Positions 1 through 7,266 are shown, counted from the stretch's first letter. The stretch is DNA of 58,955 nucleotides from Bacillus sp. AZ43 (GCA_004570425.1 SPQJ01000026.1:1-58955), one strand, 5' to 3'. Notes: a model not told the origin generated them from the letters alone. Made by a program: numbers and translations.

Positions 1-35
1 CGGCCGGGAACGCCGCCGTCCGTCTGGTGGCAGCG

Positions 36-290
36 CTACACGGCGGCCTCGAGGAGCACGTCGGCAGGCGGGGAGGACTCGGGGGTGCGGACGGCCGTGG
101 GCACCGGGCGGGCCGCGGGGCGACCGGCACCGGAGGACCGCTCCCGGCCGGGAGCGGTCGGATGATCGCTCAGCTGGGCGGCCGCGCCGTTCCACAGCCC
201 GTCGGGAACGTCCGTACGCCGACGACCAGGGGCCACGGGGGCGCTTCCCCGGTCCCGTCCGTCACTGCCTGCTTCGGCGTGCCTGCCCAC
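36..290 (-). CDS. Possible leaderless hypothetical protein, 84 aa
   Basis: An 84-codon frame begins with GTG at 290 and stops at 36. I recognise no family. The middle and end (DGLWNGAAAQLSDHPTA and TPESSPPADVLLEAAV) look like a short acidic, Pro/Ala-rich tail rather than a folded domain. The main support for a real gene is a TAGATT box at 299-304 on the same strand, eight nt before the GTG, the spacing of leaderless actinobacterial promoters. It lies directly downstream of the DUF3263 gene in the same direction. An overlapping 90-codon frame on the other strand has no such signal. It may still be spurious, and bases 1-35 hold nothing I can name. Confidence 0.3.
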   Translation of the reverse strand: MGRHAEAGSDGRDRGSAPVAPGRRRTDVPDGLWNGAAAQLSDHPTAPGRERSSGAGRPAARPVPTAVRTPESSPPADVLLEAAV

Positions 291-298
291 GGTGAGTA

Positions 299-304
299 AA
301 TCTA
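299..304 (-). promoter_or_regulatory. Candidate -10 box (TAGATT) for the 84-aa frame
   Basis: TAGATT on the minus strand fits the actinobacterial TANNNT -10 and ends eight nt before the GTG at 290. The surroundings (about 290-330) are visibly less GC-rich than the rest. No convincing -35 is seen. Confidence 0.35.
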
Positions 305-317
305 ACGGGTGTAACTC

Positions 318-641
318 TCATTGGACAGGACCCTGAGACGAACGTGTCCGTTGCCGCGCGCGTCGCAGCCGCCGGAGCCGCCGGACGAGCAGCGGGTCGG
401 CGGCCAGCGCGTCGGGACGGTCGACCAGAGCGTTCAGCACCTGGTAGTAACGGGTCGGCGTCACCCCGAAACGGTCGCGGATCGCCGTCTCCTTCGCCCC
501 CGGCCGGCGCCACCACTGCCGCTCGAAGGCGAGCATCTCGTGCTCCCGGCGGGACAGCCCCACGCCCTGGACCAGCACGGACGGCTCCACGGGGCCCTCG
601 GGCCGGGGCAGGGAGACCACCGGGGTCGGGTCGTCGGTCAT
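318..641 (-). CDS. DUF3263 domain-containing protein
   Basis: A 107-residue protein of the DUF3263 family, small actinobacterial proteins of unknown role. After a Pro-rich N-terminus (1-25) comes LSRREHEMLAFERQWWRR and then a helix-turn-helix-like stretch (about 48-76, GAKETAIRDRFGVTPTRYYQ). Family members are presumed DNA-binding because this part resembles sigma region 4; that is inference. The C-terminus is an Arg-rich tail. An ATG at 641 is preferred; an in-frame start at 674 would add eleven residues that do not look family-like. The next gene upstream, rarD, reads the same way 129 bp away. Confidence 0.75.
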   Translation of the reverse strand: MTDDPTPVVSLPRPEGPVEPSVLVQGVGLSRREHEMLAFERQWWRRPGAKETAIRDRFGVTPTRYYQVLNALVDRPDALAADPLLVRRLRRLRRARQRTRSSQGPVQ

Positions 642-770
642 CGCTCGTCCATTTCCTGCTCGTGCCCGCCGCACCGGTACTCGGTGCGGCTACGACGCGA
701 CGGTAGCCCCGGGGTCGGACACTTCCGAGCTCCCCGGCGCGGGTGGCGCCGGGACACCTCCGGGAGAGGC

Positions 771-1688
771 TCAGAGGCCCGCGGGGACCGTTGCGGGCGT
801 CACTCGGCGGCTTCCCGCCCGGGCGTGTCGCACCATGTCGACCGTGAACACCGCCAGTGCCACCCACACGATGGCGAACCCCACCAGCCGCGCCGGAGGC
901 ATCGGCTCGCCGTAGACGAAGACGCCGATCGCCAGCTGCATCGACGGGGTGAGGTACTGCAGCAGCCCGACCGTGGACAGCGGAACGCGGCTGGCGGCCG
1001 CCGCGAACAGCAGCAGCGGGACGGCGGTGGCCACGCCGGAGAGCACGAGCAGGGACGCGTGGCCGGCGCCGGCGTTGCCGAACGTGCCGTCGCCCCCTGC
1101 GTGGGCCACGGCCAGCACCCCGACCGCGGGGAGCGCGACCAGCGCCGTCTCGACGAACAGGCCCGGCGCGGCGTCCGTGCGCACGATCTTCTTCATCAGC
1201 CCGTACAACCCGAAGGTGCCCGCCAGCGTCAGGGCGATCCACGGCGGGCGGCCGTAGTCGACCGTGAGGACGACGACGGCGACCGCGGCGATCCCCACGG
1301 CCGCCCACTGCAGGGGGCGCAGCCGCTCGCTGAAGACGACGACCCCGAGCAGCACGCTGACGAGCGGGTTGATGAAGTAGCCGAGCGAGGTCTCGACCAC
1401 GTGGCCGGAGTTCACGCCGTAGACGAAGACCAGCCAGTTGGCGGCGATCAGGACCGCGGCACCGAGCAGGACGAGCAGCCGGCGACGGTCGGTGACCAGC
1501 GCGCGGACCTGGCCCCACTTCCGCAGCACGGTGAGCAGGAGCCCGACGAAGAGCAGCGACCAGAGCACGCGGTGGGCGACGATCTCCAGCCCGCCCGCCG
1601 GCTCGAGCAGCGGGAAGTAGAGAGGGAACAGTCCCCACAGGGAGTAGGCGGCCAGCCCGGACAGGATCCCCAGGCGCCGCTCGTCCAC
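771..1688 (-). CDS. rarD: EamA-family transporter RarD
   Basis: A 305-residue inner-membrane protein with about ten hydrophobic helices, the usual length of RarD proteins in the drug/metabolite (EamA) superfamily. The opening LSGLAAYSLWGLFPLYF, then AHRVLWSLLF, and GYFINPLVSVLLG before the second half, are characteristic of the family. RarD proteins are thought to export small metabolites; E. coli RarD is linked to chloramphenicol sensitivity, but the substrate is unknown. The start is GTG at 1688, and TACCGT at 1695-1700 lies six nt before it, so the transcript is probably leaderless. The CBS gene upstream is read the same way, 28 bp away. Confidence 0.85.
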   Translation of the reverse strand: MDERRLGILSGLAAYSLWGLFPLYFPLLEPAGGLEIVAHRVLWSLLFVGLLLTVLRKWGQVRALVTDRRRLLVLLGAAVLIAANWLVFVYGVNSGHVVETSLGYFINPLVSVLLGVVVFSERLRPLQWAAVGIAAVAVVVLTVDYGRPPWIALTLAGTFGLYGLMKKIVRTDAAPGLFVETALVALPAVGVLAVAHAGGDGTFGNAGAGHASLLVLSGVATAVPLLLFAAAASRVPLSTVGLLQYLTPSMQLAIGVFVYGEPMPPARLVGFAIVWVALAVFTVDMVRHARAGSRRVTPATVPAGL

Positions 1689-1694
1689 GGCCGC

Positions 1695-1700
1695 ACGGTA
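1695..1700 (-). promoter_or_regulatory. Leaderless -10 box (TACCGT) of rarD
   Basis: TACCGT on the minus strand, six nt before the GTG at 1688, in the gap between the CBS gene and rarD. It suggests rarD has its own promoter. Confidence 0.45.
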
Positions 1701-1716
1701 CGCGGCCGCCGACCGC

Positions 1717-2148
1717 TCACGGCGTCTGGATGTAGTCCACCAGCTGCCGGCGCTCCTCCTCCAGCTCGTCGAGCCGGGCCTTGACGACGTCGCCGATCGA
1801 GACGATCCCCACCAGCGCGCCGTCGACCACGACCGGGACGTGCCGCACGCGCTTGTCGGTCATCGTGCGGGCGAGATCGTGGACGCTCGCGTCGGGCGGG
1901 CACGTGTGCACCTGCGCCGTCATCACGCTGGACACCGGGTCGGCGAGCAGCCCGGCGCCGCGGTCGTGGAGACCCCGGGCGACGTCCCGCTCGGAGACGA
2001 TGCCCTCGACCCGGCGGCCGTCGGGGGACACGACGAGCGCCCCGATGCCCTTCTCCGCCAGGAGCGCGAGCGCGGTCCGGACGCTCTCCCCGCCGTCGAT
2101 GGTGGCGACCTCTCCGCCCTTGTGCCGGAGCAGTTGGCTGATCTGCAC
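1717..2148 (-). CDS. CBS-domain pair protein
   Basis: A 143-residue cytosolic protein made almost entirely of two CBS motifs (about 8-64 and 73-130), which together form one Bateman module. The second carries MTDKRVRHVPVV followed by LVGIVSIGDVV, the typical end of a CBS repeat. Stand-alone Bateman modules usually sense adenylates such as AMP, ATP or S-adenosyl compounds and act on a partner; neither ligand nor partner is evident here. The GTG start at 2148 is fixed by a strong site, AGGAGGA, shortly upstream. The divergent DUF5313 gene starts 90 bp away. Confidence 0.85.
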   Translation of the reverse strand: MQISQLLRHKGGEVATIDGGESVRTALALLAEKGIGALVVSPDGRRVEGIVSERDVARGLHDRGAGLLADPVSSVMTAQVHTCPPDASVHDLARTMTDKRVRHVPVVVDGALVGIVSIGDVVKARLDELEEERRQLVDYIQTP

Positions 2149-2225
2149 GGCAGTTCCTCCTCGTGACCGGTGCGGGGAGTGTGCACCCGACGCAGGTGGA
2201 GGGCAACGGCACGCCGAACCGGGCC

Positions 2226-2231
2226 TACCGT
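2226..2231 (+). promoter_or_regulatory. Leaderless -10 box (TACCGT) of the DUF5313 gene
   Basis: TACCGT ends seven nt before the ATG at 2239. There is no ribosome-binding sequence in between, so the transcript probably starts at or next to the ATG. Confidence 0.5.
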
Positions 2232-2238
2232 CGGGGGC

Positions 2239-2637
2239 ATGGCCCGCACGCGCCCCTCACCCCTCCAGTGGGTCTGGTACGCACTGGGCGGCGGGCTGCC
2301 CCGAGAGCTCTCCGCGTGGGTGCTGCACGACACGACCACCCGCACGTGGGTCTGGCGCCACCTCGCCCGGGCGACCGTGCAGCTCCTGCCGCTGATGGTG
2401 CTGTGCCTGGTCGCCGTCCCGGTGCCGCTCGCCTACCGGCTGTCGGCCGCGGTGGGCGGGCTGTTCCTGGGCCTGTTCTTCTCCCTCGCGTTCATGACCG
2501 AGACCATCGAGCACCGCGTCGCCAAGGCCGGCTACCCGTCGGGGACGGCGGGCCGGCTGCGGGCCGAGCGGGCCGAACGCGAGCGCGTCGAGCGCCACTC
2601 CCCCTACCGCCGGGACGGCGCGGGCAGCTTCGACTGA
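2239..2637 (+). CDS. DUF5313 family membrane protein
   Basis: A 132-residue small membrane protein matching the actinobacterial DUF5313 family, of unknown function. The N-terminus carries a Trp-rich segment (PLQWVWYALGGGLP, about 8-21) and a conserved-looking WVLHDTT. Two hydrophobic helices follow at about 45-86, then a charged cytoplasmic tail rich in Arg and Glu. The ATG at 2239 is chosen over an in-frame start at 2170 because TACCGT lies seven nt before it. It is divergent from the CBS gene. Confidence 0.75.
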   Translation: MARTRPSPLQWVWYALGGGLPRELSAWVLHDTTTRTWVWRHLARATVQLLPLMVLCLVAVPVPLAYRLSAAVGGLFLGLFFSLAFMTETIEHRVAKAGYPSGTAGRLRAERAERERVERHSPYRRDGAGSFD

Positions 2638-2680
2638 CCGCGCTGTACCTCCCGGGGCCCGTTCGGCCTCCTCCCTACGT

Positions 2681-2698
2681 CGCCGGTGCCCTCCGGCG
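2681..2698 (+). terminator. Small GC hairpin after the DUF5313 gene
   Basis: CGCCGG and CCGGCG flank a six-base loop, 43 bp past the stop. There is no T-run. It could end the DUF5313 transcript or simply be part of the structured region before the sigma gene. Confidence 0.25.
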
Positions 2699-2709
2699 CC
2701 CGCGGTGCG

Positions 2710-2725
2710 TACGTACGCGTACGTA
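2710..2725. promoter_or_regulatory. Perfect 16-bp palindrome upstream of a sigma-factor gene
   Basis: TACGTACGCGTACGTA reads identically on both strands. It lies 96 bp before the sigma-gene ATG and is built from TACGTA units around a central CGCG. A symmetric site of this size in a promoter region suggests a dimeric or tetrameric DNA-binding protein. No candidate binder can be named from the sequence. Confidence 0.4.
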
Positions 2726-2784
2726 GTTCCGGGGGCGCGAGATACGTCGTTCGACAGATTTGCCGAGGCGGCGTCCGCAGAAGT

Positions 2785-2815
2785 CTTCGAGTCGTTCCGA
2801 ACGACCTCGAAGGAG
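2785..2815 (+). promoter_or_regulatory. Leader hairpin that overlaps the sigma-gene ribosome-binding site
   Basis: CTTCGAGTCGTT (2785-2796) can pair with AACGACCTCGAAG (2800-2812), leaving a CCG loop and one bulged C at 2805: twelve base pairs. The right arm takes up the first three bases of the ribosome site AAGGAG (2810-2815), which lies six nt before the ATG at 2822. An upstream segment, GTCGTTCG at 2746-2753, is exactly complementary to 2798-2805, so a competing structure that frees the ribosome site is possible if the transcript begins upstream of 2746. The transcript start is not known. Confidence 0.45.
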
Positions 2816-2821
2816 CCCCCG

Positions 2822-3433
2822 ATGACCGTCCTCGCCGACGCCCCCGCCGCCCCCGCCATCCCGACCCCCCGCCGGGCCGACCGGGCCGACGTCCCGGTCG
2901 TCGACCGGCAGCACCTCCAGGCCCTGGCCGCGGGCGACGACGCCGCCTGGCAGACGACGGTCCGGCGCTACGAGGGGCTGCTGCGGTCGGCCGCCCGCGT
3001 GGTCCTGCGCAGCGACAGCGACGTCGACGAGGCGGTCCAGCGCACCTGGGTGCTGCTGTTCCGAAACGCGGCGCGGATCAACGACCCGCAGTGCCTGCCG
3101 GGCTGGCTGTCCACGACCGCGCGCCGCGAGGCGCTGGCCATCCTGCGAGCGCAGCAGCGTGCCGTGCCGAGCGAGGACGTCGCCGACCAAGTCGCCCCGC
3201 ACGACCCGGACATGGCGGCGGCTCTCATCGACGACGAACTGCGCCGCGCCCTGGACCGGGCGGTGGAGACGCTGCCGGACACCCAGCGCCGGATCGTGCG
3301 GGCGCTGCTGCGCGAGCCCGACTCCTACGACGCCCTCAGCCAGGAGCTGGGCATCCCCCGGGGCAGCCTCGGCCCGCTGCGGGGCCGGGCCGTGAAGGCC
3401 CTGCGGGCCCGGCTGGAGCCGAGCCTGCGCTGA
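2822..3433 (+). CDS. Sigma-70 family (ECF-like) RNA polymerase sigma factor
   Basis: A 203-residue sigma factor with only regions 2 and 4, the ECF layout. Region 2 spans about 40-110 (AWQTTVRRYEGLLRSAAR, then DVDEAVQRTWVLLFRN and the helix WLSTTARREALAILR). Region 4 spans about 155-198, with LPDTQRRIVRALL and the recognition helix near YDALSQELGIPRGSLG. The first 25 residues are Ala/Pro-rich and unstructured. The ATG follows AAGGAG at six nt. No anti-sigma gene is next to it: the convergent neighbour ends four bases away and is the LAL-coupled peptide. Upstream lie the palindrome at 2710-2725 and the RBS-overlapping hairpin, which suggest layered control. Confidence 0.85.
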   Translation: MTVLADAPAAPAIPTPRRADRADVPVVDRQHLQALAAGDDAAWQTTVRRYEGLLRSAARVVLRSDSDVDEAVQRTWVLLFRNAARINDPQCLPGWLSTTARREALAILRAQQRAVPSEDVADQVAPHDPDMAAALIDDELRRALDRAVETLPDTQRRIVRALLREPDSYDALSQELGIPRGSLGPLRGRAVKALRARLEPSLR

Positions 3434-3436
3434 GGG

Positions 3437-3628
3437 CTACTGCTGGCCGCCGCCCGGACGGCGCTTCTGGACGACGTGCTGCAGGCCCTCGCGGAGCGCA
3501 CCCTCGAGCGTGAGGTCCGGGGTGTCCGCGACCACCTGCCGCAGGTCGTCGGCGAGCTGGTCGTCGATCTCCACGGTCTCCTCTGCATCGTCGTCGCGGT
3601 TGTACAGCGAGAACTTGACGGGCGACAT
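3437..3628 (-). CDS. 63-aa acidic protein coupled to the LAL regulator
   Basis: A 63-residue protein I do not recognise. It has no hydrophobic helix. An acidic first half (NRDDDAEETVEIDDQ) is followed by a helical stretch (DLTLEGALREGLQHVVQKRR, about 38-57) and a GGGQQ end. Its ATG (3628-3626) overlaps by one base the TGA that ends the large LAL regulator (3630-3628). A GGAAGGA site lies just upstream inside the regulator. That arrangement normally means translation is coupled, so the peptide is probably made with the regulator and may act with it; that is inference. It converges on the sigma gene, three bases apart. Confidence 0.7.
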   Translation of the reverse strand: MSPVKFSLYNRDDDAEETVEIDDQLADDLRQVVADTPDLTLEGALREGLQHVVQKRRPGGGQQ

Positions 3629-6420
3629 CACGGTCCTTCCACCAGGGCCTCTCGGGGTCGTGGAGCCACCTTGGCGGCCAGTGCGGCCGCTTGTCCACGG
3701 TTGCTGACCTGGAGTTTGTGCAGGACACGGGACACATGGACGCCGACCGTGCGCTCGCTGATGAACAGGCGGCGGGCGATCTGCCGATTCGTCGCACCGG
3801 TTCCCAGCAGCTCCAGGACCTCCAGCTCCCGCTCGGTCAGGCCGTAGGGACGCTCCTCTGCGGGAGGCCGAGGCGCAGGCGCCGATGCCAGACGAGCGCG
3901 AGCAAGCAACGCATCGATCTCGCCGACGAGGGGGACGGCTCCCAGCCGTTCGGCCATGGCACGGGCGACCGACGCGGCAGCAGCCGCTCGATCCCGGCGC
4001 TTCTCCGCGACCCGGCACTCCGCCTCCCGGAACAGGCAGTACGCCTGCTCGAGCGGCCGGTCCACTGCCCTCCACAGGTCGGCTGCCGCAGCCCAGCCGC
4101 CGCCGGTGCCCACCCCGCGGGCGCGATCCAGCTCGTTGCGCGCGGTGCGGTGGTCGGCTTCCTGGACGGGGTCGTCGTCCCCGGTCGGCGTGAGCTCGTC
4201 GAGCTCCGCCGCCAGCTGTGCGATGCGCGCCTCGGCGCCCGGGGCGGGCACGGTCCCCCGTCGATCGGCTTCGTTGCGCAGCCCGATCGCCGTGAGCTCG
4301 GTCCGGAAGGCCCTGTCCTGCGTCTCCGCCAGCCGGCGCAACGCCTCCACGACGGTCCGGTGACATCCGTCGCGATCTCCCTCGCGCGCCTGCAACGCGG
4401 CGGTGGCGGTGGCGAGCGCAGCCACGACCGTCGGTTCGTCGGCATCGTGCAGCGGCGCCGCCGCGTCCAGACTGGCCCGCGCTCCGGCGGTGTCCCCGAC
4501 GGCGAGCCGGCACTCGGCCCGCTCGATGTACAGATGCAGCCCCTGGCCCTGGACGACCCGCCCGTCGAGCAGCTGGGAGAACACCGCCTCGCACCGCCCG
4601 TACTGACCGCGACGCCGGAGCATGGTCACCGCATTCGAGGCCAACGCCGAACCGACGGCCAGCTCCAGCCCGTACTCCGGGAGGAGGCTGAGGCCTTCCA
4701 GCGCCGCTGCGCTGGCCTCGGCGGGCAAGCCCGCGTAATCGTAGGCGATCATCAGGTTCGCGTAGCTCCGGCAGAGCACCGCCCGGTCCTCGACGTCGCG
4801 CGCCAGGCGGACCCCTTCGCGCAGGAGGTCCAGGGCGGACGAGTCACCGTGGAACGTCCCGGCGACACCGCGGGTGGTGAGCGCGTCGGCCAGGACGGCG
4901 TCGGTGCCGTGCTCCCGCGCCGCCGTCACGGCCTGCTCGGACAACCGGATGGCCTCGTCGAACTCAGCCATGATGAAGGCCGCCCTCGCCATCGCGCCCC
5001 AGACCTGCGCGTGGCAGGAGTTGACCTCCGGCCCGAGCACCTCCGTCGCCTCCGCATACACCGCCTGGCTCCGGCCCGGCTGACCCGCCTCCCAGAGAAA
5101 GCAGCCCAGCCGCTCGAGCGCGGTCGCCCGCTCCGCCGCCGGGATGTCCGGGTCTTGCAGGGCATGCTCCAGGAGCGCGGCGGCAGCACCGGGGTCGCCC
5201 GCCAGGCGCGCCACCCCGGCCGCCTCCAGCGCGAACTCGAGACCCCCGGCGTCCCGGCTCACCGGCCGGAACTGCAGGGCCCGCCGGTAGTGGGCCCAGG
5301 ACTCCGCGTACGCGTTCAGCCGGCGCGTGCTCCGAGCCGCGCGGAGGCTCCACTCGGCCGCCTGCTCGGACGATCCCGCCGCCTCCCAGTGGACGCTGAC
5401 CGCCGCCGCGGTCACGACGTCGTCCGACCGCCCGGCGGCCAGGGCACGGGCGGCGCGCTCGTGCAGCTCGCGCCGTTCGAAGGGCAGCAGCTGCGCCAGG
5501 ACCGCCTCGCACATGAGGCTGTGCCGGAACGCGTAGTCGGCGCCCTCCACGACGAGGACGCCGACGTCGACGGCCTCGCGCACCGCGGCGCCGTACCGCT
5601 CCGCGAGGAACCCCGACGCCCGGAAGAGGTGCTCGTCGGGCACCCAGAGACCGAAGACGGCCGCCACCCGCACGAGGGCGGCGGCGTCCTGACCGAGGCG
5701 CCGCACACGGGCGAGCAGCATGTCCGTGACCCGCCGGGAGCTGGGGTCCTTCACGAGCTCCCCGAGCAGGTAGGGGTGCCCCTGCGTCTGCTCGTACCAA
5801 GCACTCGCGTCTCCGGGATCGGTGCCGGTCAGTGCCGCGACCAGCTCGCGGGTCTCCGCCGGGTCGAGACGCTGCAGCTCCACGCAGGAGGCGCCCGGCA
5901 GCCGGGTGAGTTCGCCGATCGCCTCCTGCACCCGCGCCACGGGAGGGGTCTCGTCGTCGCGGATCGTGAGGACGATGCTCAGGGCGCGCCGGCGCGCGGT
6001 GGACCCCAGGTAGACGAGGAAGTCGCACGTGGTCTCGTCGGCCCACTGCAGGTCGTCGATGACCAGCGTCGTGGGGCTCGACGACCCGGCCGGCGCCAGG
6101 GCGTCGGCCCAGCGACGGATCGAGCGCAGGCGCTGCTCGGCCGACTGCTCGGCTCCGTCCGGGGCGTCCGGCCAGCCGCCGCGGGCGTCGAAGATCTGCT
6201 CGAGCGCGGCCAGCGGCAACGGTTGGCCGGCCAACTGGAGGCACGCGCCCTCGATGACGTCGGTGGCCGCTCCCCCGCGTTCGGCGGCCACGAGGGAGGT
6301 CTTGCCGACCCCGGCCTCGCCGAAGATCAGCACGACGTGACCGGGCTCGGCGAACGCGGCGGCGACCGTGGCCCGATGTTCAGCGCGCCCCACGTAGGGA
6401 ACAGCCCCTGCCCCGATCAC
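3628..6420 (-). CDS. LuxR-family (LAL-type) ATP-binding transcriptional regulator
   Basis: A 930-residue cytoplasmic regulator of the LAL class: N-terminal AAA-type ATPase, long helical TPR-like middle, C-terminal LuxR helix-turn-helix. Walker A GEAGVGKTS lies at about 34-42 and Walker B TLVIDDLQWAD at about 120-130, before a sensor-like region. The C-terminal domain (LTERELEVLELLGTGATNRQ ... RRLFISERTVGVHVSRVL) is complete. LALs activate genes in response to ligand and ATP, MalT being the model; this one's ligand is unknown. I prefer GTG at 6420, preceded by AGGA and starting just before the conserved VGRAEH; an ATG at 6546 would add 42 residues with no family character. The 63-aa gene overlaps its stop. 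Confidence 0.85.
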   Translation of the reverse strand: MIGAGAVPYVGRAEHRATVAAAFAEPGHVVLIFGEAGVGKTSLVAAERGGAATDVIEGACLQLAGQPLPLAALEQIFDARGGWPDAPDGAEQSAEQRLRSIRRWADALAPAGSSSPTTLVIDDLQWADETTCDFLVYLGSTARRRALSIVLTIRDDETPPVARVQEAIGELTRLPGASCVELQRLDPAETRELVAALTGTDPGDASAWYEQTQGHPYLLGELVKDPSSRRVTDMLLARVRRLGQDAAALVRVAAVFGLWVPDEHLFRASGFLAERYGAAVREAVDVGVLVVEGADYAFRHSLMCEAVLAQLLPFERRELHERAARALAAGRSDDVVTAAAVSVHWEAAGSSEQAAEWSLRAARSTRRLNAYAESWAHYRRALQFRPVSRDAGGLEFALEAAGVARLAGDPGAAAALLEHALQDPDIPAAERATALERLGCFLWEAGQPGRSQAVYAEATEVLGPEVNSCHAQVWGAMARAAFIMAEFDEAIRLSEQAVTAAREHGTDAVLADALTTRGVAGTFHGDSSALDLLREGVRLARDVEDRAVLCRSYANLMIAYDYAGLPAEASAAALEGLSLLPEYGLELAVGSALASNAVTMLRRRGQYGRCEAVFSQLLDGRVVQGQGLHLYIERAECRLAVGDTAGARASLDAAAPLHDADEPTVVAALATATAALQAREGDRDGCHRTVVEALRRLAETQDRAFRTELTAIGLRNEADRRGTVPAPGAEARIAQLAAELDELTPTGDDDPVQEADHRTARNELDRARGVGTGGGWAAAADLWRAVDRPLEQAYCLFREAECRVAEKRRDRAAAAASVARAMAERLGAVPLVGEIDALLARARLASAPAPRPPAEERPYGLTERELEVLELLGTGATNRQIARRLFISERTVGVHVSRVLHKLQVSNRGQAAALAAKVAPRPREALVEGP

Positions 6421-6513
6421 CGGGACATCCTGCCGCCCGCGGCGGCCGAAATCCAGACTTCCCGACCTCCCGCCCCGGTCGACGCATTCGCACGCGAGAT
6501 GTCCGGTGGCACG

Positions 6514-6585
6514 GGAGAACATTTCTGCGAATTGCGACCATTCCACTGCAGGGCGGTCGGCCGGAGACCATTCACCATTTCAGGG
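6514..6585 (-). promoter_or_regulatory. Candidate operator region upstream of the LAL regulator
   Basis: Two direct copies of GACCATTC lie at 6536-6543 and 6566-6573, start to start 30 bp, close to three helical turns. Each is followed a few bases later by CAGGG. GGAGAACAT at 6514-6522 recurs at 7030-7038 upstream of the 65-aa gene. The stretch is richer in A/T than its surroundings. This is a pattern seen in the sequence; binding is inferred. Confidence 0.4.
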
Positions 6586-6695
6586 AACGGTCCGGAGCGG
6601 CCCGGCGATGGCGACGCGGTCAGCGGCTCGCGCGACCGGGTACCCACCGACCGGCGGGCGGCCACCTCCGCGGTGGCCGCCCGAGCCGTGTCGCC

Positions 6696-6893
6696 TCAGG
6701 CGGAGGTGGGCGTCTCGGCCGTCCCGGCCAGCCGCGTCCGAGCAGCTCGCAGGCCGAGGAAGGCGACGAGCCCCGCAGCCGGGACCAGCGAGACGAGGGT
6801 GCCGTCGAACCCGGACCCCGTCTCCATCGTCGACTGCAGCGTGCCGGTCAGGCCGTCGGTGACCGAGGGGAGCTCGGAGAGCTTGATGGGCAT
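6696..6893 (-). CDS. 65-aa small membrane protein
   Basis: A 65-residue peptide of no family I can name. The first part is hydrophilic (MPIKLSELPSVTDGL), then Gly-rich (TGSGFDG), followed by one hydrophobic helix (LVSLVPAAGLVAFLGLRAA, about 37-55) and a short positively charged C-terminus. The layout suggests a single-pass membrane peptide with a cytoplasmic tail. The ATG at 6893 is preceded by GGAGG at seven nt. A longer in-frame start at 7052 is rejected because it lacks such a site. The LAL gene lies downstream in the same direction (275 bp), and the two upstream regions share GGAGAACAT. Confidence 0.65.
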   Translation of the reverse strand: MPIKLSELPSVTDGLTGTLQSTMETGSGFDGTLVSLVPAAGLVAFLGLRAARTRLAGTAETPTSA

Positions 6894-7029
6894 GGCGGTA
6901 CCTCCGAAGAAGTTGAGCGGAATGGAGACGACAGGGAGTGGAAGCCATTTTCGCCCCCCTGTCGGGGCGACGCGCAGAAAGCTAGTGCACCCCTCGACCC
7001 CACGTAAAGAGCGGGCGTGAACATTTTTC

Positions 7030-7038
7030 GGAGAACAT
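7030..7038. promoter_or_regulatory. Second copy of the GGAGAACAT motif
   Basis: The nine bases match 6514-6522 exactly. A further GAACAT lies at 7019-7024, giving two half-sites 15 bp apart. The site is 137 bp before the start of the 65-aa membrane peptide gene. Confidence 0.3.
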
Positions 7039-7145
7039 GAATGGTATGGCAATCGATCGCGCGCGACGGGGCGTGCGGCCGGGACGAGACGCTGCCGGGA
7101 GAGGTGGACGCGCGTTCGAGGATCGCCGGGGAGCCGGACGAGGAG

Positions 7146-7218
7146 AGCCGACGAGGGGACTTGAACCCCTAACCGCCCGATTACAAGTCGGGTGCGCTAC
7201 CAATTGCGCCACGTCGGC
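7146..7218 (-). tRNA. tRNA-Thr (anticodon UGU)
   Basis: Read on the minus strand the segment folds as a cloverleaf: acceptor GCCGACG pairing with CGTCGGC, D-stem GCGC, anticodon stem CCCGA/TCGGG around loop CTTGTAA, and T-arm with GGTTCAAGTCC. The anticodon is TGT, which reads ACA (threonine). CCA is not encoded. The length is 73 nt including the discriminator. It stands alone between the 65-aa peptide gene and a membrane-protein gene. Confidence 0.95.
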
Positions 7219-7266
7219 GGCGGTCGCGGTGACCGGGTCGATCGTAGGTGCAGACCCGCCGCGCGC

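Noticed and set aside
3691-7020. A very long open frame on the plus strand opposite the LAL regulator.
   Set aside because: Its translation is Arg/Gly/Gln-rich without domains. Long antisense frames are expected in very GC-rich DNA, and the minus-strand LAL domains are clear.
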